Shown in pieces: positions 22,637 to 35,393 of a stretch of DNA of 64,000 bases; positions within the stretch are counted from its first letter, which is position 1, and the number at the start of each line of letters is the position of its first letter. The notes beneath the pieces are model-generated. The model saw only the letters and a list, made by a program, of their open reading frames with translations. It ran no database searches and had not been told where the DNA came from. The stretch is from Crotalaria pallida (lineage: Eukaryota > Streptophyta > Magnoliopsida > Fabales > Fabaceae). The stretch spans positions 21,321,501 through 21,385,500 of the forward strand of contig CM075654.1 in assembly GCA_037953625.1 (NCBI GenBank), read 5' to 3'. Position numbers and translations under genes: made by a program.

Positions 22637-24423
22637 ATGGGTTCTACGAATCCTTTTGGTGGTGAAGGTGCTTCAATAAATCGCCCTCCTATGTTTGGTG
22701 GAGAGGGTTATGGTTATTGGAAAATTAGGATGAGAATCTTTATAGAAGCCATAGATGTGAACATTTGGGAAGCCATTGAAAATGGTCCTTATATTCCCTC
22801 AAAAGATGTAAAAGGTGTGCTTACTCTTACTCCCAAAGATAAGTGGACCGATGATGATAAAAAGAAAATTCAATATGATTTAAAAGCAAAGAATATCATC
22901 ACCTCCGCTCTATCTTATGATGAGTTCTTTAGAGTCTCCCAATGTCGTGATGCCAAAGAAATGTGGGACACCTTGCAAGTCACACATGAAGGCACTAGTG
23001 AAGTTAGGCGTGCTAGATTAAATTCTTTGATGCATGAATATGAATTGTTTCGTATGTTGCCTAATGAATCTATATGTTTTATGCAAAAACGTTTTACTCA
23101 TATTGTTAATCATCTCATTGCTCTTGGTAAAACTTTCGTGAATTGTGAACTTGTTAACAAAGTTTTAAGATGTCTAAGTAGGGAATGGCAACCCAAGGTT
23201 ACCGCAATTGTTGAATCAAAGGACTTGGACACCATGGACTTAGCAACACTTTTCGGAAAGCTACAAGAACATGAAATGGAGCTTGGACGTTTGCAAATGC
23301 ATGAAGAGTCGGATAAGTACAAAGAGAGAAAAGGAATTGCTCTTAAAGCTAAAAGGTCATATAAAAAGGAAGAGAGTTCTGACGATGATGATAATGATGA
23401 TGATGAAGATTCCGATTCGTTGATGAAGAGGAGATGAAACTTCTACTAAGAAAGTTCAATAAGATTCTAAGGAGAAAAGGAAGGATGAACAAAGACAAAA
23501 GTAAAGAGAAGAATTCCCCACACTACAAGACAAAGACTTCAAAAGAAGGTATAGTTTGCCATGAATGTGGAAAGCCCGGTCATCTCAAGTACTCATGCTC
23601 TAAGTATCTTAAGAAGAAGGAGAAAGAAAAGAAAACTAAAAGGGCATACATAGTTTGGAATAGTGATGATGAAAAAGACAAGAAAAGCACATTAAATAGT
23701 TCTTCGGATGATGAAGATGCCGCTTGTCTCAACTTGATAGCTCTAGTAAATGAAGAGGAAAGTTCAAATGATGAATCAAGTGAGCAAAGCTACGAAAGCG
23801 ATGTAAGTCTTACTAAATCCGAAATTTCTTCTAAGTATGAATTGTTGTATAATGCTTATGAAGAAATGCATGAACAATTTAAGAAACTAGCTTTGAAAAA
23901 CATTGAAAGAAAGAAGATCATTTTGAAACATCAACAAGAGATTTTAGAATTTCAAAAACAAGTTGATGAGCTTAATCTTGAAAATGAAACTCTTGATCTT
24001 ATATATGCTAGTTCTTCTTGTGATTGTTCTAGTAGATTGAATATTGTGGTTGATTGTGAGGATTGCAAGTTGCTTAAAGATGAAAATGCTATTTTGAAAA
24101 ATAAGCTTGCAAGTTTCACAAATGGTGACATTAGATTGCGCACATTGTTAAATTTTCAAAGAGAAAATTCAAACAAGTTTGGTTTGGGTTATACTAATGC
24201 TAAGAGTAAATCTCATAGAAATGTTGTTGATTTTTCTAAAGTTGATTTTTCAAATGCACCAACATGTTTCTATTGTGGTACTCATGGACATACTTCAAAT
24301 GTGTGTTATATTAAAGTGCATGGTATACCTAAAGGAGATTTTGTTTGGGTGAAAAAGGGTGAGAGTCCCTACACTAACAAAAATGGATCCAAAACCATTT
24401 GGATACCAAAAAGCAAAGCATGA
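22637..24423 (+). pseudogene. gag: element I gag (Sirevirus type), one frameshift
   Basis: The ATG at 22637 begins a gag of close to 600 residues in total. Seen in order: the DUF4219-like motif PPMFGGEGYGYWKIRMRIF (residues about 17-37), the UBN2 capsid region (CRDAKEMWDTLQVTHEG to about residue 230), and an acidic stretch. A single-base frame change near 23420-23437 follows. The next frame has KFNKILRRKG, a first zinc knuckle CHECGKPGHLKYSC, a long coiled-coil-like lysine/glutamate segment, and a second zinc knuckle CFYCGTHGHTSNVC near 24268-24309. The C-terminus has WVKKGES...WIPKSKA. Gag forms particles and binds element RNA. The frameshift may be recent, given the young LTRs. No protease follows, so this is a gag-only element. 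Confidence 0.9.
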
Positions 24424-25132
24424 TTGTTTTTGTAGGTATGATTGAAGAGCAAAAGGACTTTCATGTGATATTCATTCATTTGCTTCTTCAATTGGTATTA
24501 AGGAGAAGATCCTACAAATTGGTAACATTCGATATTTTACAATTGATATCTTCAATTTGATATTGTTGGATATTGCTCATAGTTCTCTCAATTGGTATTA
24601 TTTCTTATAATGTGATATTGTTTATACTATTGAGAAAATACTATTGGTATCAAATTCTTACAATTGTTTTATAATTGGTATCATGTTATTGGTATACAAT
24701 TTATTATAATTGATATCATTGAGTAATCATTAGATGATTATCATGCTTTGGTTGTTATATCTCATTAATCTCTCTATTTTGGCTTAGATCTTATATTTGA
24801 ATTGGTATATATTTCTTTTTGATAATGCCAAAGGGGGAGAAATATGATGTTTTGAAAAAAGGGGAGAATAGTATATTTTATTTTTTTTTAGAAATATGGT
24901 ATGATTGGAGAAAGGTTTGTTTTGTTGTTTTTATGTAGGTTGAGCAAAGTTGTTGGAGATAGGGGGAGAATCAAGCTTTTATCTCAATTAGATTTCAAAT
25001 ATTTCAAATGTCAAAAGCATAAATTGAGGGGGAGCAAGAGTCTCATCAAGTGATCAAATGGTTCAAGCATCAACAACTTCAATGAAATTCATAATTTCAA
25101 AACATGTTTGTCATTTTCAAAAAGGGGGAGAT
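24424..25132 (+). other. element I non-coding 3' region with repeated polypurine tracts
   Basis: AT-rich sequence rich in ATTGGTATC-like words, with no coding frame. Five GGGGGAG-type purine tracts occur (about 24831, 24858, 24961, 25027 and 25121). The last, AAAAAGGGGGAGAT, abuts the 3' LTR and is the functional polypurine tract; the first follows GATAATGCCAAA. Confidence 0.85.
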
Positions 25133-26801
25133 TGTAAGATCAATGAAGAATGTTTTGATAAATGCCAAAAGGTTTTGTACAAGCTTAAATGTGTTGATCA
25201 AGTTCAAGCTCAACAAGCAACAACAAACATCAAGTTAAGAAGAGAGAGTCAACTCATGAAGACTTAGTTTGGTAGTTTGTGTTTTATTATTTTATCTTTT
25301 GCCTCACAAGTCTTTTAGTTTATGAGTTTGGGTAGAGTTATTAGAGGGTAGTGAATCTCTTTTGATTGCATGATTATATCATATTTTGATTATTCACTTT
25401 GCTTAAAATCAATAGGTGGCTTAAAGGTTTGAAAGAAAAGGTTTAGATTTTGAGAAAACAAGTTTTTAAGTGTTTTTTGAACTGACTACTCGATTAGCCA
25501 CTTGATTACTCGAGTAGAATTTTGCAGACTTGCGCAAATACTCGATTAAGGCTCTGATTACTCGAGTAGAATTTTGAAGCCTTGCGTAAATACTCGAGTA
25601 GTAACTTAAATACTCGAGTAGTGAACAAGTTTTACACTTGTTACTCGAGTAGTGACTTTGTTACTCGAGTAACACGAGCTGTAACTGTTTTTAAATGAGT
25701 TTTTCACTTCTCAAAAGCTCTTCTAACCATTTCTAACTTTTGGGTATTCTATATAAACCTTTTCCTAACCTTTGTGATTATAATTCTATCATTTTGATAT
25801 TCATTTTACAAAGAATCAAGCCACTCTATTCTCTCTCACTTTCTCAAGATCAAAGCTTTAACTTTTACATTCTTTGATCAAGAACCTTGAATCTCTCATG
25901 TTGATATTTTCATAGCTTTTGAAAGAGATTCATAGGATTGTTATTTTGTTTTCATTTGAGTTGTAATCTTTGCAAGAGGCAAGCTATCTACAACAATTGG
26001 AAGTCTTGGTTGTGAATCAAGCAAAGTTATTTGGAAGTCTTGGTGTGGCATTTCATCAAGCACTTGGAAGCCTTGTTGTGTTAACAAGCAATTGGAAGTC
26101 TTGTAGTGAAGCAAGCATTGGAAGTCTTGTTGAGGGGATTTGACAAGCAAGAGAAGAGGTTAGATTAGATTCAATAGGGTTACAAGGCAAGGGTGTGGTA
26201 TCTCTTGTAGGCTAGTAAGAAGGGAGTCTTGTGAGGCATTTACTTGTAATTTGAGAAACTCTAATTCCTCATAGTGAAGAATCTCTCTTGGTTGAAGAGG
26301 GGACTGGAGTAGCTTTCAAGTGGATGAAAGTGAACCAGGATAAATCACTGTGTCGTATCTCTAAACTCTCTACTCTTTACAATTCTTGTTATTAATTGTG
26401 TTCTTGGTTGAAAACCTAGAAAAAGTGATTTTTCATAATTGATTGAATTGAATCTTAATTGTGCAAAAATGATTTGGGGAAAATCATTTTCATAACCTAG
26501 GTAATCAATAAGAATATAGGTGTTAATTGTTTCCGCTGAATCTCTGGTTATACATGTTAATTGATTGATTTTCGTATTTGATTGAAAAGTGATTAATTCA
26601 TTAACAGAGGCATTAATCGATTAGTTCATGTCATTAATCGATTAAGGCTAAAGAATATTCAAGAAAATCATTTGTTTTAATCGTTTTGATTTGTTTCTTG
26701 CGAAAATCTTTCAAGGTTTATCTAACACCTATTCAACCCCCCTTCTAGGTGTTCTCCTAGTGTATCCTAGTTGTTTCATCCACCGAGTGTAGGTTCTTAC
26801 A
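25133..26801 (+). repeat. element I 3' LTR
   Basis: 1669 bp, the same length as the 5' LTR, with about a dozen substitutions and two compensating 1-bp length changes seen by eye. All internal motifs (palindrome pairs, TATA box, leader repeats, hairpin at 26313-26330) are kept. Confidence 0.95.
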
Positions 26802-26806
26802 ATCCG

Positions 26807-27738
26807 AACACTTGGCCCATGAGGAACATGAGGTAATTCAAAATAGTTTATGTTCTAAATTTCTGAAATATACATATAATGATTTGAATGATGATTTGAT
26901 ATCTTTGAAAAATAAAAACTTGGACTCTTTACAAAAATTATCTCTAATTGAAAATGAAATTGATATTTTGAAAAATGGAGATATTTTTGATAAAGAGATA
27001 TTTTTAGAAAATAGCTCCTCAACCATTTTTGAAAATTGCTTACATATTGAAAAACAAGTTGAGGAAGCATTTTTTGAAAGTAACCTTGAAAAATCAAATT
27101 GTTCAAATTCTTTACTTGATGAAATTGAAAATATTGTGGATATTCAAAAATCAAGTAAAGTCGATGACAATAATATTTTTCAATGCGAAAGAAAAAATTC
27201 CAAGTTTTATGAAAATCGTATTTGTGAAAAAATCAAATCATCATCTAAACCCATTACATGTAACTATTGTGGTTGTTTAGGACATATTTCTCATTTGTGC
27301 TTTTATCGTAAAAATTTTAATTTGAGAAATAATTTGCAATGGGTTCCAAAGGCTTCTAAGGAACCTAAGACTAACCCCAAAGGACCCAAGATGAAATGGG
27401 TACCAAAGTGTTCTCCTAGTATTTCAAATGTGCAGAATTTTATTAAAAAGGATGAACCAAGTGGAGGAGAAAAGGGGAAAGTGTCAAGGGTGATCTCTAA
27501 GAGGCAAAGAAATAGATGGATTGGTCAAAGGAGAAAAGTACCTACAACCAAAGCTTCTCACATGCATAAAGGTGAAATCATAAGGTCTAGGACCTCAAGC
27601 AAGAAGCAATGGGTAAGGACAAACACCTCTTTGATCAACAAGTCCAAGGTATCAAATTATCATTCCACCTATAACAACAACTACACAAAGGTATACCTGG
27701 ACTACTCTATTTTTTCTGCATACCAAGGTGTATCATGA
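26807..27738 (+). pseudogene. gag: element O gag, C-terminal part with zinc knuckle
   Basis: This continues the gag frame of O after element I and the ATCCG duplication. A coiled-coil-like asparagine/lysine/glutamate segment (26870-27150) leads to one zinc knuckle, CNYCGCLGHISHLC (about 27259-27300). Two WVPK motifs follow (QWVPKASK, KWVPKCSP), typical of Sirevirus gag C-termini, and then a basic tail ending at the stop 27736-27738. No protease or pol follows. The TTG at 26812 is only where an open-frame search would begin and is not a real start. Confidence 0.85.
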
Positions 27739-29614
27739 GTGCTGAAATCTTTTTGAAAATCTTTTATTTCTCATGATCACTCCTTGGATAAAATAAATCA
27801 TGTGTGTCTTGATCTTTTTGAAAACCTTTTAAGCACATGATTATATTTTTTTTTTGTGCATTGCATTATTTATTCACCATATATTGAGTTGTATCATGTG
27901 TGTTGAAATATTTTTGTAAAATCCTTTTTATCACATGAATACACTCTTTATGTGTTGATATCATGTCATGGCATACTAGAGATATAGATTGATATTATGG
28001 ACATGCATTTGTGTGCATGAGCATGACATTGTTTTTGTGATAAGTGCATGAATTAAAATTGCTTATATGCTATTTTCACAATATCTTTGAGATTTGTGAA
28101 AAACATTGCTACTAATCCTTAAGGACCCAAGTCTTTGGATACCAAGAAAATGCTCCTATGTAGTCTTACAGGTAATACTTCAAATATAAAAGGAGCTATG
28201 TACGAAGTAATCAAATTAAAGAATTCCAAATGAAAAATTCCGTTTCCTTCCTTCATGGTGTCAAATGGAAAATACCGGAGAAGGAGAATACATTGAACAA
28301 GAGGAGACCTCCATCAAAATGCTAATCGATGAATCTTCAAATGGAAGGAACTCCAAAACAATCCCTACTTCATGTGGAAAATCAACACCTACGATAAGTA
28401 TCACCACACGTATTTCTTTTAAATACTTTATGATACCTATCTTTGTGATACACATGTTTATCTTGATGCTGAAATTTTTTTTAATAATTTATTCCTTCTT
28501 CGATATGTTTGTACAAATTTTTGTGAAGGATAAATTGTTTTTCAGCATGCACTATATTTATGTGTTACTAATTCCTAAGGATCCAATTATCTTGGATACC
28601 AAGAGAAACACGTGCTAATTAGTTTTGCATGTATTACTACAAGTAATAGTATGCAACGTTCTCTACAAACTTATGGTTAATGCATTCAAATGACAAGAGA
28701 ACTGAGCAATACTCAAGCACTTGATAGTGACTTTGCGATATGTGAATGATCTCTTGGAGTGGAAGAAGTGCAACATACTGAACAAGTAGAGCTTTCTACA
28801 AGATACGTAATGATACTCTATCAAAGGAAGAAACTCCATAAATGGAATGACTACATACATGGAAAGCGTCATCTCGATAAGTATCACTACTCTTATTTTT
28901 TTTATTATGTGATACTTGTTTATGCGATATATGCCTTATATGACAATATGGGCTATTATGAATTATATGTTATTATTGTCATGACATATAGAATTTTAAA
29001 AGTTTTGATGATAGTGAACATTCACATGTTTTTATGATGCATTTTTTTTCATCTCCCTTCATGTTATGCTTATTTTGGAAAAACCTTTTAGAAAGGGGGA
29101 GAAAAATATTATTTGAATATTTGCATTGAAAACATGTTTTTGCTTCTTCATCCCATTTTGACATCATGCTGCTTTTTATTGTGTATTGGGAAGAAATTCT
29201 TTTGTATCCCATACTTACTTTTGATGATGTCAAATAGGGGGAGAAATTGACTATGTGTCTATGTGTATTTACTCCCTTGTTATTATTAATGTATCTATTC
29301 AGTGTTTCAGGGGGAGTATAGTACAAAGGGGGAGAAGAACCGTAATCCTGCTAAAGTCTTCTCGCCACCTTTTTGATGTTGACAAAAGGGGGAGAAGAAT
29401 TCTGAGTTTCATTGGGTATACTAACCATATATGCAGGGGGAGGTTATGAGAATGAAGAGAAACTATTATCATGGCTTAATCACTTATTCTCTATGTTCTC
29501 TATTTGTATTTAAATTACCTATGATATTATTGGACTATATTATGCTATACTTGCTGCTTAACGCTTGTGATGCAGAAACTCAGAAAATGGTTTGTCATCA
29601 TCAAAAAGGGGGAG
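27739..29614 (+). other. element O non-coding 3' region with degenerate duplications and purine tracts
   Basis: No coding frame is seen. A loosely repeated unit of about 450 bp occurs at about 28090-28560 and 28565-29000, each with CTAAGGAYCCAA, TTGGATACCAAGA and GATAAGTATCAC words. From 29090 on there are seven GGGGGAG purine tracts. The last, AAAAAGGGGGAG (29604-29614), abuts the 3' LTR. Confidence 0.75.
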
Positions 29615-31778
29615 TGTTGGAAGTCAAGCTTGCCCCAAAGGACGTAAAGAGTAATGCTAGAAGGATTCTAGAAGATAATGTTTTGATGATTACAAACAAG
29701 ATTCAAAGTTTCAAGCATCAAGCTGCATCAAGTTCAAGCATCAAGCTTCAAGACTAAAGGCAAGGCTCAAGCTTCATGTTCAAGTTTAGTATAGCCTGGC
29801 CCATAGGAAATTTGTAAGGTAATGAATTTTTATTACAAGTGTCTAATGGCCAAAATTAGTTTTTCATGTTAAGGAGAAGAAAAGAACTTTTTATGAAAAA
29901 TGTTTTAATTGCAAAATGTGTTTTCATGAAAATCGGTTTTTAACTTAGTTTATGAAAAATGTTTTTAATTGCAAAAAGAGTTTTAGTGAAAATCTATTTT
30001 TATCTTAGTGTTGGTGAAAATACTTGATGTTATAAAACTCTGAATATTTTTATGTATGCAAGAGAGAGTAATCGATTACTTGCTTGAGTTAATCGATTAA
30101 CTTTGTTGCATCATAGAAAAATCAGAGAGGTTGTAATCGATTAAGTGAACTTTGCTAATCCATTACTTTCTTATGAGAGTAATCGATTACCTTGTTCAAG
30201 TAATCGATTAGAATTGTTGCATCATATATTTTCCAGAGGCACAGTAATCGATTACAGGCTGTGTAGTAATCGATTACATATGTTGCATCACATAATGATT
30301 AGAGACTCAGTAATCGATTATTTGATGAGTAGTAATCGATTAAATGAGTTGCATCATATATTAACAGGAGTGATGTAATCGATTAATCATTGTTGGTCTA
30401 ATCGATTACTTCAGCTTTTATTGAAAAACGAGTCAGAATCATTTTGATTTATTTCCTGATTTGTTTTTATATAATTGATTCTGATTTATTTTCAAAATTC
30501 GAATTTGAATATTATTTTGAAATATTTCCTTATTTGTTTTTAAGAATCAAATCTTTTATTTATCTCCTAAATCTATTTTATTTGTTTCTGATTTCAAAAT
30601 CGATTTTATTCTATTTTATTTTATTCTTCAAATCTATTTGATTTGTTTTGGATTTCAAAATATTATTTTATTTATTTGATTTCAGAAAATCAATTTTTCC
30701 TGATTTGATTTGATTCTATTTTCAAATTCGAATTTCAAATTTCAAATATTCTCAAATCTTTAGTTTTATGTCTTAAATCTTTAAGATTTGTTTTTGATTT
30801 TAAACATGTGTTAATTGTTGCTTTTATAAAAAGGATTTGAATCAAGTTTTTATGCTGATAACCCTTTTGAAAAACTTCTTCACGTTCTTCGTTTCTTCTT
30901 CTTCTCCTTCTCCAATTCTCTGGTTTTATTGTTAATATCTATTTGAGAAGAAAACCTTTTCTTGGCCATAATACTTGTGATTTAAATTCAACACCACTAC
31001 TAGACTTATATTGTTGTATTCGTGTTGATTAGAACACACTTTTGTTAGAGAGTCAAATTGTTGTATGAGCACTAAGAAGAGTGCATTATAGTGGTTGTAC
31101 ACAATCATCCATACCGTAACCATTGTTGTAAGGGGTGTGTGACCCTTAGTGACTAGGGAGTGAATCTCCTAGTGCGAACGTGCGGCGTTCGTGGTTGTAG
31201 GGTGAGGAACCCTGCTGTGTGGGTAGTGCTAGACGAACGGTGGGGCACCTAGTAGTTAGGCTATCTGGTTTATTGAGGTCCCTGGTGAAAGGAGGTTCCT
31301 AGTAGCTTGCGGGGCGCTCTGGTTGTACTTGAGGACGCGTGGCGTCTTTGGTTTAGTGAAAAGCTCAAGCGGGTCGCTTGGGGACTGGAGTAGGCCGGGT
31401 TTGCCGAACCAGGATAAAATCACCGGTGCAATCTCTTCTATCCCTTATCTCTTTTATATTCCGTCGTTATATTTAATTGTTGTGCATCATAACAACTATT
31501 TTCGTAACAATCTATTTTAAGCGAATTTAAAATAATAAGCGCGGTAACGGTTTTCGTTGTTCTTATTTAATTCGTATCCGCGCATATTAGTTTTTCATAA
31601 TAGTATTAATATTATTCGTTTTTTCGCAATCGTTTTCATCAATATATTGTTTTCCGCTGCAAAATCTCTTTATGTTTATTGAAAACGATTTAAATCGATT
31701 ATTTTCCAATGTTTTCATAAACACCCAATTCACCCCCCTCTTGGGTGACGGCTGCCAATCCTATCAATAATTCCAACA
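29615..31778 (+). repeat. element O 3' LTR
   Basis: 2164 bp. It lacks 74 bp found in the 5' LTR (about 18862-18935); the deletion joins two TAATCGATTACTT copies, so it arose by loss between repeats. The other differences are about 30 single changes. Confidence 0.93.
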
Positions 31779-31783
31779 TCTTT

Positions 31784-34362
31784 CCCTCGCAACTGCTTAA
31801 CCTTTCTATCTTCTATTCTGATTGGGCCGGTTTCGAAGGTCAAATTCTCTCGCAAAGGTATCTCGTCAGGCACAATGCGAACAACAGTGGCAGGATCTGA
31901 CACAAACTTTCTCAATTGCGATACATGAAAAACGTTATGTAGATTTGATAAAAACGACGGTAAGGCTAGTTGGTATGCAACAGGACCAACACGCTTCAAA
32001 ATTTGGTAAGGACCAATAAATTTGGGCGATAACTTCTTGGGCTTCATTACGCGACCTACACCAGTAGTCGGCACCACTCGGAGAAACACATGCTCCCCTT
32101 CTTGAAACTCCAGATTGGTTCTCCTTTGGTCGGCATGACTCTTCTGTCTACTCTGTGCCGCCTTCATCTTTTCTTGAATTACCTTCACCTTCTCCGTTGT
32201 TTCGTGAACTATATCGGGACCATTTATTGCATTCTCCCCCACTTGGAACCAACAAAGCGGGGTTCGACACTTTCGTCCATACAGTGCCTCGAAAGGCGCC
32301 ATTCCAATACTTGCATGGAAGCTGTTGTTGTACGTGAATTCCACCAAAGGTAGCAGTTGATGGCAACTTTCTCTGTACTCCAACACACAGGCTCTCAAAA
32401 AATCTTCAAGAGACTGAATGGTTCTTTCAGATTGTCCATCGGTTTGAGGGTGATACGCTGAACTCATCCTCAATTTAGTACCCAATGCTTGATGCAAACT
32501 TTGCCAGAACCTTGAACAAAATCGAGGATCTCGATCCGATATGATACTAGAAGGAATTCCATGCAACCGAATCACTTCCTTTATATAAAGTTGGGTGAGC
32601 TTTTCCAACGAATATTTCATATTAATTGGAATAAAGTGAGCCAATTTTGTCAATTGATCCACTATTACCCACACCGCTTCATAACCACCTTGAGTTTTCG
32701 GGAAACCAGAGACGAAGTCCATTGCAATACCATCCCACTTCCACTCAGGAACATCCAAGGATTGAAGTTCTCCTCGTGGCCTCTTATGCTCAATATTAGC
32801 TTTTTGACAAATAAAGCAAGATGTTACATAATTCGCCACATCCTTCTTAAATCCTGACCACCAAAACATTTTCTTCATGTCTTGTTACATCTTGGTAGTT
32901 CCAGGATGTATGCTCATTTTACTTTTGTGGGCTTCATCCAAAAGAATCCGCCGTAACTCTTGGTTTGCAGGAATGCAAACTCGATCCTTGAACCTTAAGA
33001 CTCCATCGGATCCAACATGGAAATTTGGTTCCCTTCCTTCTATACTCAATCTCATCTTCTCTTGCAATTCTATATCATCTTGCTGCATCTCCTTGTTCTG
33101 ATTTAGGAATTCATTAGATATCTTCAGCATTCCTAATTTGATACAGCTTGGACTTATTTCCATTGCAATGTTCAGATCTCTGAACTTCTCAATCAACTCT
33201 AACTCTTTCACCATCATGGTACTCATATGCAGCGTCTTTCGACTCAAAGCATCAGCTACCACGTTGGCTTTCCCAGGGTGATATTGTAGCTCAAAGTCGA
33301 AGTCTTTCAGAAACTCCATCCATCGACGTTGACGCATGTTCAACTCCTTTTGATTGAACAGGTATTTGAGGCTCTTGTGATCACTGATTACCTGAAATGT
33401 TGCTCCATACAGATAATGTCTCCCCAGCTTCAAGGCAAACACCACTGCAGCTAATTCAAGATCATGGGTCGGATAGTTCTCTTCATGAACTTTTGACTGT
33501 CTTGATGCGTAAGCCATAACCTTCCCTTTTTGCATCAAAACACATCCGAGTCCCTGTTTGGAAGCATCGCAGTATACATCGAAATTCTTTTGAGGATCGG
33601 GCAAAATCAACACTGGAGATGATGTTAATCTGTCCTTTAACTCTTGAAAGCTTGCTTCACATTTTTCATTCCATACAAAAGGTTGACCTTTTCTTGTCAA
33701 ACTTGTCAAAGGCAAAGCAATCTTTGAAAAGTTTTCAATGAATTTTCGATAATATCCTGCTAGTCCAAGAAAGCTTCTTACTTCCGTCACTGTTCTTGGG
33801 GTTTCCCATTTGAGTACTGCTTCCACTTTGGCTAGATCTACTGCAACACCAGCTTTTGTGATTACATGACCAAGGAAATTCACTTCCTTTAGCCAAAATT
33901 CACACTTAGCCAGCTTCGCATAGAGTTTCTTCTCCTTCAGGATTTCGAGCACTGTTCGGAGATGTTCAGCATGCTCCTCCGGGGTTTTCGAGTATATCAG
34001 GATATCATCTATGAATACAACCACAAATGAATCTAGATTCATATAATCCATAAACACAGCAGGTGCATTGGTCAATCCAAACGGCATCACCACGTACTCA
34101 TAATGACCATATCCAGATCGGAAAGCAGTCTTTGGAATATCTTCTTCTCTAACTCGAATCTGATGATATCCGGATCTCAGATCGATTTTAGAGAATACAG
34201 CAGCTCCACGAACTTGATCCATCAAATCGTCTATTCAGAGGATATTTATTCTTAATGGTTAACTTATTCAACTGCCGATAATCTACACACATTCGCATAC
34301 TACCGTCCTTCTTTTTCACAAATAACACTGGTGCACCCCACGATGAAACACTAGGCCGGATA
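31784..34362 (-). pseudogene. pol: element B pol: RT, RNase H, integrase (minus strand)
   Basis: Read from 34362 down. The RT N-terminus (FIRPSVSSWGAPVLFVKKKDG) lies at 34362-34260. A frameshift near 34230 follows. RT continues from 34225 with KIDLRSGYHQIRV, MPFGLTNAPAVF and the catalytic VVFIDDILIYSK. Next is RNase H (YCDASKQGLGCVLM to VVADALSRK), then integrase with HHCC zinc finger (CFICQKANIEH near 32830) and catalytic MDFV, SDRDPRF and SERTIQS. The tail reads KQLRGKD before the break at element O. Defects seen: a stop at the start of the RT segment (34362-34364), the frameshift, a loss of about five residues after FMDYMN compared with D, and a Tyr-to-stop change at about 32880-32884. Function is lost. 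Confidence 0.92.
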
Positions 34363-35388
34363 AACTACTTCTCCAACAAATCTTCCACCTGTTTCTTCAA
34401 TTCTACCAATTCGGTTGGTGCCATTCGGAAAGGTGCAATGGAAATGGGGCCGGTTCCAGGGATAAGGTCAATACTGAACTCTACTTCGCGGTGAGGCGGT
34501 AACCCAGGTACTTCCTCAGGAAAGATTTCAGGGAACTCACGGATTACAGGGATACTTTCTATTTGTGGTTTTTCTTCTACGGAGGCCGAAAACAGACATA
34601 GGTATCCTTCGGGTGCTATTTCTATATGTTCGGCTTTAGGAAACTTGACAAGCTTCTTATGACAATCTAAGGTTACATGGTGTTTTGACAACCAATCCAT
34701 TCCTAAGATTACATCTAGTTGTGATAAGGGTAAACATAACAGATTTACTGTGGTGGTTTGGTCAAATATAGTTATTTTACAGTCTAAACATGCCTTAGAT
34801 GTGGTTATAGGTGAATTAGTTGGGGTTGACAGTGAAAGATTATAAGGTATATCTGAAACTATCAATTTTAGCTGGTTTACACATTCATAAGAAATGAAAG
34901 AATGGGTGGCTCCAGAGTCAAAAAGGACTCTACAAGGCTTACTATTTAAGAGACAATTACCTTGGATTAGATTCTCTGACTGGTTGGCTTCAGCACCGGA
35001 CATGGTGAACACCTTGGCACGGTTCATTGGTTTCTGCACTGTGTCTCCTAGGCTACCGTTCCTTTCTTGGCAGTATGTGGAAATGTGGCCTTGCTTCCCA
35101 CACTTAAAACAGGTTTTTAGCTGAATGTTCCAGCAAACTCCATTATGGTACTTTTGACATATACCACACTTCGGCACATTATTGTTCATTGGCCTCTTAT
35201 CATCCTTCCTCTTTTGTCCCTGGTTCGGGTAAGGACCCTTATTGCGGTTGTTCTTGTTGTTGTGCTTTCCATGATTACGGTGAGGACCGTAATTCTGCTG
35301 GTTCCTTTGTTGCTGTTCAAAGGTTGTTCTTGCCTTCAAATCATCCTCCATGATTCTGCATCGATGCAACAGAGTTGGGAAATGTCTG
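34363..35388 (-). pseudogene. gag-pro: element B gag C-terminus and protease (minus strand)
   Basis: From 35388 down: the end of the capsid (HFPTLLHRCRIMEDDLKAR), a glutamine/asparagine-rich basic linker, a zinc knuckle CFKCGKQGHISTYC (about 35115-35075), and an aspartic protease with the active site LFDSGATHSFIS (about 34930) and the flap-end motif DVILGMDWL. The linker to RT ends at the stop 34362-34364. The protease active site Asp-Ser-Gly is intact. Residues encoded above 35393 belong to the LTR of element C and not to this gene. Confidence 0.9.
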
Positions 35389-35393
35389 ATGCA

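Larger units (their letters stand above)
20899..26801 (+). mobile_element. element I: young Sirevirus-type gag-only retrotransposon inside O
   Basis: The target duplication ATCCG lies at 20894-20898 and 26802-26806. Both LTRs are 1669 bp long and differ at roughly a dozen positions by eye, so this is the youngest insertion whose age can be judged here. The interior has a primer-binding site, one gag region (22637-24423), 0.7 kb of non-coding sequence and a polypurine tract. There is no pol. The insertion lies within the gag of O. Confidence 0.95.
18061..31778 (+). mobile_element. element O: Sirevirus-type (Ty1/copia) gag-only retrotransposon
   Basis: The target duplication TCTTT lies at 18056-18060 and 31779-31783. 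The LTRs are 2238 bp and 2164 bp, with 8-bp inverted ends TGTTGGAA/TTCCAACA. Between them lie a tRNA-Met primer-binding site, a gag frame split by element I, a long non-coding stretch and a polypurine tract. No protease, integrase, RT or RNase H is present, so it is non-autonomous. The LTRs differ at about 30 sites by eye plus one 74-bp deletion. It is inserted in the pol of element B. Confidence 0.9.

Noticed and set aside
32090..33101. Plus-strand frames of 60-98 codons
   Set aside because: They are the reverse strand of the element B integrase and RNase H; the minus-strand protein motifs are unmistakable.
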